A stretch of DNA of 64,000 nt, from contig NZ_BMOD01000011.1 of NCBI RefSeq assembly GCF_014646895.1, forward strand, positions 1 through 64,000. The letters run 5' to 3'. This DNA is from Deinococcus roseus (GTDB lineage: Bacteria; Deinococcota; Deinococci; Deinococcales; Deinococcaceae). The notes under the pieces were generated by a model that did no database searches, was not told the origin of the DNA, and worked only from the letters and a program-made list of their open reading frames with translations. Shown here piece by piece: positions 56,840 to 64,000 of this stretch. A program made the translations under genes and the position numbers. How positions within the stretch are numbered: position 1 is the first letter of the stretch; every line of letters begins with the position of its first letter.

Positions 56840-57490
56840 ATGCAACAGCTTTTTCCAGAGATCCTGTGGATGGGCCAGTCCCACCCTCAATTTGCCCTGA
56901 CCTTTGATGATGGCCCCCATCCTGTTGACACCCTGCAACTGCTGGAAGTTCTGGACAGGCATCAGGTGAAAGCGACCTTTTTCTGGCTGGGTGAGAACAT
57001 CGAGAAGAACCCCGAACTGGTCCAGGCGGCTGCAAAAGCAGGCCATCAGGTGGCTTTGCATGGCTGGACCCACCTCCCCTTTCCCTTGCTGGGCACAAAG
57101 CAACTGCAGAAGGACCTGGAACGCACCAGAGGCCTGCTGACCGACCTGACCGGGATTCAGGCCGCAGACCTGCGGGACGTGCGGCCCCCTTATGGTGCTG
57201 TGGTGCCCAAAACACTGCGCAGTCTCAAAGCCTGGGACTACCGCACCGTGCTGCTCAGCAGCATCCCCATCCACTGGGTGCAGAGTGTCAATGCCACCGT
57301 CAAACAGGTGCTCCAGCACGTGCATGGTGGCATGATCCTGGATTTGCACGAAGGACAGCCCACAGGCCCACGGGTGGCAAAAATCACCAATGTGCTGTTG
57401 CCTGAACTCAAGGCACGGGCGTATGATTTTGTGACCATTGACCAGATGTGGCGGGAACATCGGGTGGGGTCTGGCGTGGTGGTGCGGTAA
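56840..57490 (+). CDS. polysaccharide deacetylase (NodB-like, CE4)
   Basis: 216 residues. NodB motif 1 TFDDGPH, zinc-site motif 2 HGWTH (H-x3-H), motif 3 RPPYGA, and the late LDLHEG. Removes acetyl groups from wall or capsule sugars. No signal peptide is evident from ATG 56840 (CGAGG upstream); an ATG at 56747 gives 31 more, proline-rich residues, so the start is unsettled. Catalytic residues are complete. Possibly cotranscribed with the HEAT-repeat gene. Confidence 0.85.
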   Translation: MQQLFPEILWMGQSHPQFALTFDDGPHPVDTLQLLEVLDRHQVKATFFWLGENIEKNPELVQAAAKAGHQVALHGWTHLPFPLLGTKQLQKDLERTRGLLTDLTGIQAADLRDVRPPYGAVVPKTLRSLKAWDYRTVLLSSIPIHWVQSVNATVKQVLQHVHGGMILDLHEGQPTGPRVAKITNVLLPELKARAYDFVTIDQMWREHRVGSGVVVR

Positions 57491-57507
57491 AGCTGGAACC
57501 CAGCGGG

Positions 57508-57532
57508 CGAGGCTCGCCTCGCCCCTACATCA
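57508..57532. repeat. hairpin repeat, left copy
   Basis: GGGCGAGGC TC GCCTCGCCCCTACA; the CCCCTACA end matches in inverse the TGTAGGGG of the copy at 58034. The two flank the gene at 57559. Confidence 0.6.
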
Positions 57533-57558
57533 TCCAAAGATTCAGTACAATTCCAATC

Positions 57559-58038
57559 ATGAATTCTTTGAAAGTCCGTTTTGGATTGCCAGAGCATGGC
57601 TGGATTGCCCTGACCATTGAAAATGGCAGCCTGAAGGCTTGCATTGATGCCGACTCCAGATTTGAAGCCTTTGATGAACTGATTGAGGCACTCAGAAGCA
57701 TGCACTCTGGTGAGGAGAATGCTGTTGCAACCTGGTATGAAGAACCCAATCTGACAGAATTGCATTTCCAGCAAACCCCAGAAAAAATTCAATTGAGCTG
57801 TGTCAACACCAGAATTTATGATCTGGCTGATCAGTCTTCAGATCAATCTTTTGTGGTTGAAGGAAGGTATGGCGAGATCTGTCTGCCTTTTGTGCAAGCT
57901 TTGCTGGTTTTGCGAAAAGCTGTAGCTGGGAAAAGATGGCTGAAACTGGCCCAGGATGACTTTCCAGAAGATGAATTTCAGGAGTTTTTGGAATTGCTCA
58001 AAGCTGATCCAGAACTGGAACTGCAGTTGAAAATGTAG
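57559..58038 (+). CDS. uncharacterised protein flanked by hairpin repeats
   Basis: 159 residues, lower GC than the surroundings; acidic C-terminus (DDFPEDEFQEFLELLKADPELELQLKM). Pattern like small immunity proteins, but no family is recognised. TACAAT, 7 bases, ATG 57559, leaderless; an upstream in-frame start at 57448 lies in the preceding gene. Inverted hairpin repeats immediately before and after suggest a mobile or cassette-like unit. Confidence 0.6.
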   Translation: MNSLKVRFGLPEHGWIALTIENGSLKACIDADSRFEAFDELIEALRSMHSGEENAVATWYEEPNLTELHFQQTPEKIQLSCVNTRIYDLADQSSDQSFVVEGRYGEICLPFVQALLVLRKAVAGKRWLKLAQDDFPEDEFQEFLELLKADPELELQLKM

Positions 58039-58060
58039 GGGCGCAGCGTGCTGCGCCCTC
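58034..58060. repeat. hairpin repeat, right copy
   Basis: TGTAGGGGCGCAGC GT GCTGCGCCC begins within the stop region of the gene at 57559 and mirrors the copy at 57508. Confidence 0.6.
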
Positions 58061-58155
58061 TTCTGCCCTCCCCCAACCTCCCCATACAACAAAAAATTCC
58101 CCAGATTGCTCTGAGGGACCTGCAATTCCTGTACATTTCCAAACATCCCAGACAA

Positions 58156-58184
58156 CAAAAAAGTCCCCCTTCGTTAAGGGGGAC
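58156..58184 (-). terminator. terminator of the V-ATPase operon
   Basis: Minus strand GTCCCCCTT AACG AAGGGGGAC followed by TTTTTTG. Perfect 9-base stem. The adjoining GCTTCGAGCAAAGCGAGAAGC (58186-58206) forms a second hairpin. Confidence 0.88.
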
Positions 58185-58214
58185 AGCTTCGAGCAAAGCG
58201 AGAAGCAGGGGGAT

Positions 58215-58883
58215 TTAATCCGCTGCTTGCTGCGCTTCGCGGGCTTCCTTCTGGGCGTTTTCTTCTTCGCGCTCCAGTTTGGCTTTGATCTTCTTCAGAC
58301 GGAAAGACTCTTCGCGTTCACGCTGGTCCAGAACCCCACGGATGAAGCGGATGTCGTCTTCCACGCCAGGAATCACGATCTGTTCCAGGGCGTTCACACG
58401 GCGGGAGGTCTTTTTGATTTCTTCCCCGATGCGGCGCAGTTTGGTTTCGGTGGCGGCCACGCTGATGATGGCAGCGAGCACCTTCTGAAACTCCTGTGCA
58501 GCGGTCATGGTGCGGGCACCCACCCCGATGGGGGAAAAGGGCACGTCGCTGGAGAATTCGGGAAGGTCAATTTTGGGAACCTTCACGCCGTACACGCTTT
58601 CCACCTGCAGATCGACCTGCAGCTCGCTTGGACGGGCGAGGGCAAGGCTCTCGACAGCTTCGGGGCTGTCCCAGGCTTTGGCGGTGAACAGGCTGAGGTA
58701 GGCACCCTTGGACACGGAAGCAAGGGCTTCACGGGCGGCGAGGGCGTCCTTCACCAGCGCGAAGAATTCTCCGATCAGGGCGTCTCTTTTTCTTTTGAGC
58801 AGGTCTGCACCATCGCTGGCCAGTTTTTTCTGGGCCTTGCTGGCGAGCAGTGCAGTGCGGGTGGGGCTGATTTGTCCGGCCAT
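58215..58883 (-). CDS. V-type ATPase subunit D
   Basis: 222 residues; central stalk subunit. Two long coiled helices (SPTRTALLASKAQKKLASDGADLLKRKRDALI and RRVNALEQIVIPGVEDDIRFIRGVLDQREREESFRLKKIKAKLE) around a variable middle, as in the rotor subunit D. AAAGGAG precedes the ATG. Last gene of the visible operon E-C-F-A-B-D; a palindromic repeat separates it from subunit B, and a strong terminator follows. Confidence 0.95.
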   Translation of the reverse strand: MAGQISPTRTALLASKAQKKLASDGADLLKRKRDALIGEFFALVKDALAAREALASVSKGAYLSLFTAKAWDSPEAVESLALARPSELQVDLQVESVYGVKVPKIDLPEFSSDVPFSPIGVGARTMTAAQEFQKVLAAIISVAATETKLRRIGEEIKKTSRRVNALEQIVIPGVEDDIRFIRGVLDQREREESFRLKKIKAKLEREEENAQKEAREAQQAAD

Positions 58884-58902
58884 GGTTTCTCCTTTGGAAG
58901 TT

Positions 58903-58989
58903 TAGAGTTCACAGTAGACAGTTCACAGTCTATTGTCCCAGAAGCAGACGGCTTTTTCTGTAAACTGTCTACTGTTTACTGTTCACTTC
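58903..58989. repeat. palindromic element between V-ATPase B and D genes
   Basis: Left arm (58905-58931) AGTTCAC AGTAGAC AGTTCAC AG, right arm (58958-58986) its inverse with AACAGTA AACAGTA GACAGTT. Units phased by 7. Related to the copy at 62175 in the same operon. Confidence 0.78.
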
Positions 58990-60402
58990 TCAGATGCCCA
59001 TGTTGCGGCCACCGCGCCACATGTCGTCCAGCTTCTCACCGTAGAACTTGTCGATGGAATCTTTGCCGATGCGGGTCAGCTCGCTTCTGGGGAGTTTGGA
59101 GAGCAGTGCCCATGCGACGGTCAGGCTGTCTTCGATGGAGCGGTCCTGGTCTCCCTGGTTGAGGAAGAACTCTTCGAAGTCATCTGCAAAGCGCAGGTAC
59201 AGTTTGTCGTTGTCGGTGAGGGCGTCTTCACCGGTGATGGCCACCAGTTTGCGCAGGTCCAGACCGTTCGAGTATGCAGCGAACAGCTGGTCCGAAACGT
59301 TCTTGTGGTCTGCACGGGTTTTGCCCTTGCCGATTCCGTTGCCCATCAGACGGCTCAGGGAAGGCAGGGGGTTGATGGGGGGGTACACGCCTTTGCGGTT
59401 CAGGGTGCGGTCCACCACGATCTGGCCTTCGGTGATGTATCCGGTGAGGTCAGGGATGGGGTGGGTGATGTCATCGTCGGGCATGGAGAGAATGGGAATC
59501 TGGGTCACAGAACCCTTCTTGCCCTGGATCACACCGGCGCGCTCGTACAGGGACGCAAGGTCGGTGTACATGTATCCGGGGAAGCCACGGCGTCCGGGAA
59601 TTTCTTCGCGGGCACCACCGATTTCACGGAGGGCTTCACAGTAGTTGGTCAAATCCGTCAGGATCACCAGCACGTGGTAGTCATGCTCGAAAGCCAGGTA
59701 CTCGGCGGCGGTGAGGGCCATCCGGGGGGTGAGCAGTCGTTCCACGGCAGGGTCGTCTGCTTTGTTCAGGAAGAGGATCGAACGGGCCAGAGCGCCGGTT
59801 CTTTCGAATTCCTGGGTGAAGAAGCTCACTTCGCGCTGGGTCAGACCCATCGCTGCGAACACCACGGCGAAGTCCCCTTCGTGACCGGGCACTTTGGCCT
59901 GACGGGCAATCTGGGCAGCCAGTTCGTTGTGGGGCAGACCGGAGCCGGAGAAGATGGGCAGTTTCTGTCCACGGATCAGGCTGGTGTTCACGTCGATGGT
60001 GGAGATGCCGGTCTGAATGAACTCTTCGGGCTTGTCGCGGGCAGCAGGGTTCATGGCCTGTCCGTTGATGGAGAGGCGCTGCTCGGCCACCACGGCAGGC
60101 AGTCCGTCGATGGGGCGGCCCAGACCGTTGAAGCGGCGGCCGATCATCTCTTTGGACACACCCAGACGGGCAATGTCTTCCACCAGGCTGACACTGGCAG
60201 AGGCCAGGTCCAGTCCAGAGGTTTCTTCGAAGATCTGGATCACGGCGTACTCGGTGGAGACTTCGATGACCTGTCCACCGCGAATGCGGCCCTTGGCATC
60301 TTTGATCTCGACGATGGCACCGTAGTTCAGGTCAGAGGCTGCGTTGACGAACAGCAGTGGACCCGAGATGTAACTGACATCGGTGTACTCTTTTTTGAGC
60401 AT
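58990..60402 (-). CDS. V-type ATPase subunit B
   Basis: 470 residues; non-catalytic nucleotide-binding-like subunit of the V1 hexamer. Conserved IEEGREEIPGRRGFPGYMYTDLA-type segment, SGSGLPHNELAAQI in place of a functional Walker A, and DLTNYCEALREIGG. AGAGGAG 9 bases before ATG 60402. Overlaps nothing; 15 bases after subunit A. Confidence 0.97.
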   Translation of the reverse strand: MLKKEYTDVSYISGPLLFVNAASDLNYGAIVEIKDAKGRIRGGQVIEVSTEYAVIQIFEETSGLDLASASVSLVEDIARLGVSKEMIGRRFNGLGRPIDGLPAVVAEQRLSINGQAMNPAARDKPEEFIQTGISTIDVNTSLIRGQKLPIFSGSGLPHNELAAQIARQAKVPGHEGDFAVVFAAMGLTQREVSFFTQEFERTGALARSILFLNKADDPAVERLLTPRMALTAAEYLAFEHDYHVLVILTDLTNYCEALREIGGAREEIPGRRGFPGYMYTDLASLYERAGVIQGKKGSVTQIPILSMPDDDITHPIPDLTGYITEGQIVVDRTLNRKGVYPPINPLPSLSRLMGNGIGKGKTRADHKNVSDQLFAAYSNGLDLRKLVAITGEDALTDNDKLYLRFADDFEEFFLNQGDQDRSIEDSLTVAWALLSKLPRSELTRIGKDSIDKFYGEKLDDMWRGGRNMGI

Positions 60403-60417
60403 CGTTGGCTACTCCTC

Positions 60418-62160
<1,743 letters not shown>

Positions 62161-62174
62161 GTTCCTCCTTGAAA

Positions 62175-62266
62175 GAGTCAACAGTTAACAGTTCACAGTT
62201 AACAGGGTTGTTGGCTTGTGCTTATGCATTTTACTGTGAACTGTCTACTGAAAACTGTTCACTTTA
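62175..62266. repeat. palindromic element between V-ATPase F and A genes
   Basis: Left arm (62177-62205) CAACAGT TAACAGT TCACAGT TAACAG, right arm (62231-62262) ACTGTGA ACTGTCT ACTGAAA ACTGTTCAC. Same heptad family as the element at 58903. The right arm ends at the stop of the F gene. Confidence 0.78.
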
Positions 62267-62590
62267 AAGCTTGATGTCGAAGCCGATGGTGTCGCGCACC
62301 AGTTTGCCCATGTAGGCTTTGGCGTCGACGGTTTCGGTGCTGAAGGCGTCCCTGAGGCTGGGGATGGGCAGCAGGATGGGAAGGTCCCGTCCACGCATGG
62401 CCCGCTCGGCAGCCCTGGCAGGATCGGCAATCAGGCCGGAATCCACAGCGACCAGACCGTAATTGCCCTGGGTGATCAGACCCTCCAGGGCTTTCACTGC
62501 GGTTTCTGCGGTGGCTTCGACGACTTCCACACCTGCCAGGCGGTAGCCGGTGGCGGTTTCTGAATCTGCGAGAACCACGACCTTATGCAT
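62264..62590 (-). CDS. V-type ATPase subunit F
   Basis: 108 residues; central stalk. MHKVVVLADSETATGYRLAGVEVVEA is the Rossmann-like F fold, with GLVAVDSGLI in the middle. AGGAG 8 bases before ATG 62590; the open frame of 17 more codons lies in the preceding gene. Overlaps the C gene by 8 bases. Confidence 0.93.
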   Translation of the reverse strand: MHKVVVLADSETATGYRLAGVEVVEATAETAVKALEGLITQGNYGLVAVDSGLIADPARAAERAMRGRDLPILLPIPSLRDAFSTETVDAKAYMGKLVRDTIGFDIKL

Positions 62591-63560
62591 TTCCGAGCTC
62601 CTGTCTGATGCTGTCTCCGGGAACCCCGTAGAACTTGCCACGTCCGATCAGACGCAGTTTGGCAATCTCGATTTCCTTGCGGCGCAGGAAGTCCAGCACC
62701 ACACCTGCACCCAGCACGTCGGTCATGGCCACGTTTTTGGCGGCCTGGTCCAGCAGCAGTCTGCTGAGGACTTCGGCACGGTCCAGGCTTCCGGCTTCCA
62801 GCAGGGGTTGCAGGTCACTGTTGGAAACAGCATTGTCGCCGCCAGCAATGCGCAGGAAATCCCCTTCGCTTAAGGATCCACCCGGCACGAAGTATCTGGC
62901 ACTCACGGTGCCGCCACGCAGTTGCAGGGCGGTCAGGATGTTGCGCACGTCCACTTCACGGGCCAGGTAACGCCTGAGGTTGTTGCCACGGGCAGCAGAA
63001 AGCGCTGCACGGTAATATTCCTGGTCGAGGGTCACTTCCACATCCAGCAGTTCATTGGTTCCGCTGGACACGGCCTGACGCAGGGCGCGTCCCAGGAAAC
63101 CTCCGCCAATGGAGAGGGTCTGGGCCAGGCTGGCCAGGTCGGTGCTGTTGGCGGCGGCCTGCAGAACACCCCACTTGATGGTTCCGGCAGGAATCAGTCC
63201 GGCCAGAATGTCCTGTGAGCTGCGTCCGGTGAGCACACCGCGCACCAGGGTTTTGATGTTGAGCAAATCCCAGCGGGCCACCAGGGTGTCCACTTCTTTC
63301 TTGGCTTCGCCACTGGCGAGGCCCTGAACCTTGCGGACCACCCGGAAGAGGTTTTTGCTGAGGGCAGCGTCCAGCTCGCCCAGTCCGGCTCCCTGGGCGG
63401 TGGCGTCTCCGAGGTCTTCCCGGATGGGGGTCTCGGAGAGCACCCGCAGGTACTCGGCGTAGGTGGCTGCAGAGACCGCCTCATCCAGCTGGCGGTTTTC
63501 GAGCAGTGAGCCGCGCATCATCTTGACGCGGGCGTTGATGTATCCGTAATCGTCTGCCAC
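62583..63560 (-). CDS. V-type ATPase subunit C
   Basis: 325 residues; links the V1 rotor to the membrane ring (d-like in yeast). DDYGYINARVKMMRGSLL opens the family; repeated segments VEVTLDQEYYRAAL and ARWDLLNIKTLVRGVLTGRS follow. The start is GTG 63560 after AAAGGAGCAGAC; the upstream open frame is in the E gene. Confidence 0.92.
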   Translation of the reverse strand: MADDYGYINARVKMMRGSLLENRQLDEAVSAATYAEYLRVLSETPIREDLGDATAQGAGLGELDAALSKNLFRVVRKVQGLASGEAKKEVDTLVARWDLLNIKTLVRGVLTGRSSQDILAGLIPAGTIKWGVLQAAANSTDLASLAQTLSIGGGFLGRALRQAVSSGTNELLDVEVTLDQEYYRAALSAARGNNLRRYLAREVDVRNILTALQLRGGTVSARYFVPGGSLSEGDFLRIAGGDNAVSNSDLQPLLEAGSLDRAEVLSRLLLDQAAKNVAMTDVLGAGVVLDFLRRKEIEIAKLRLIGRGKFYGVPGDSIRQELGNA

Positions 63561-63570
63561 GTCTGCTCCT

Positions 63571-64000
63571 TTATTGGGCCAGAACGCGGGCCACCTGAGA
63601 AGCAAGGCTGTCGCGGGTTTGGGCGAGGCGTCCGAGGAGGGTGTTCTGCACGCTGGTGCGGGCACCCTTGGCCACAAGACGCACACCGGTCTGAACCTGC
63701 TCGTTGCCCTTCACAGGAACATTCAGGCCGAGGTCGGCCAGCACATCCTGGGCCAGCAGCAGGTCAGCAGGGTTCACTTCAACCGTTTCGGGTTCAGCGA
63801 TGGCTCCTCTGGCTTCTTCGATGAGTTTCCCGAGGATCGTGCGGTACTCAGCAGACTGGCTGTTCGCCAGGTCGCGGATTTTTTGTTCTGCCTCGACGAA
63901 AGCGCGTTTTTGCACGCTGTCCGCTGCTGAGAGGCGGAGTGCTGCAACTTCTAAACTTGCAGCACTCTTCGCCCGCACGACTCCCGCATTGAATTCACCT
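63571..64000 (-). CDS. V-type ATPase subunit E, N-terminus cut by the window edge
   Basis: Peripheral stalk subunit. 143 codons are seen, from GEFNAGVVRAKSAASLEVAALR on; the family has about 190 residues, so roughly 45 are beyond the edge. The visible GTG at 63978 is internal. The C-terminal domain (LLLAQDVLADLGLNVPVKG, VRLVAKGARTSVQNTLLGRLAQT) is complete. 10 bases before the subunit C GTG. Confidence 0.88.
   Translation of the reverse strand, partial: GEFNAGVVRAKSAASLEVAALRLSAADSVQKRAFVEAEQKIRDLANSQSAEYRTILGKLIEEARGAIAEPETVEVNPADLLLAQDVLADLGLNVPVKGNEQVQTGVRLVAKGARTSVQNTLLGRLAQTRDSLASQVARVLAQ

Noticed and set aside
55812..57215. 467-codon minus-strand open frame
   Set aside because: Crosses two plus-strand genes with recognisable folds; no domains of its own.

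Overview
The window looks like a chromosomal segment of a Deinococcus-type bacterium. The evidence is a V/A-type ATPase operon in the Thermus/Deinococcus order, MglA-like GTPase and roadblock genes beside a DUF4388 gene, a DUF1999-like gene, moderately high GC, and many genes whose TANNNT -10 box lies only 5 to 7 bases before the start codon, so that the mRNA would have no leader. The species cannot be read from the sequence.

Layout. 1-8.6 kb: two tandem Imm17-like immunity proteins, an M23 peptidase, an alpha/beta hydrolase that has lost its nucleophile, two coupled ArsR-type regulators divergent from an MFS exporter, gpsA with a methyltransferase, a YwiC-like protein and a GNAT protein. 8.7-13.4 kb: DUF817, two paralogous FCP1-like HAD phosphatases separated by a 14-base tandem repeat, and the DUF4388-GTPase-roadblock operon. 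13.4-27.9 kb: alaS, membrane proteins, a TetR operon, Bcr/CflA exporter, alkA-like glycosylase, tRNA-Ala, a nucleotidyltransferase, MarR, SRPBCC, patatin, signal peptidase I, DUF503 and TetR. 28.0-36.8 kb: a fused pth-trpF gene, a dense cluster of DnaA boxes that could be a replication origin or DnaA-titration site, the operon lptG/lptF-like permeases-birA, and an acuABC-like operon controlling protein acetylation.

36.8-48.2 kb: glpD, a MarR regulator with two operator palindromes next to an ABM monooxygenase, trmH, uppS with an apparent leader peptide, a CPBP protease, mutY, DUF2270, a PKD-CAP secreted protein, and a cobalamin riboswitch controlling btuFCD plus a ferredoxin. 48.2-58.2 kb is an accessory stretch of small, secreted or unknown genes, a frameshifted uronate-dehydrogenase-like gene, a proline-rich small protein, tRNA-Gly, a HEAT-repeat protein and a polysaccharide deacetylase. 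58.2-64 kb: the V-ATPase operon E-C-F-A-B-D, cut by the right edge.

Intergenic DNA repeatedly carries palindromic elements whose arms are made of imperfect 7-base repeats. The strongest points for follow-up are the DnaA-box cluster, the Pth-TrpF fusion, the heptad repeat elements, the uppS leader peptide and the pervasive leaderless promoters.
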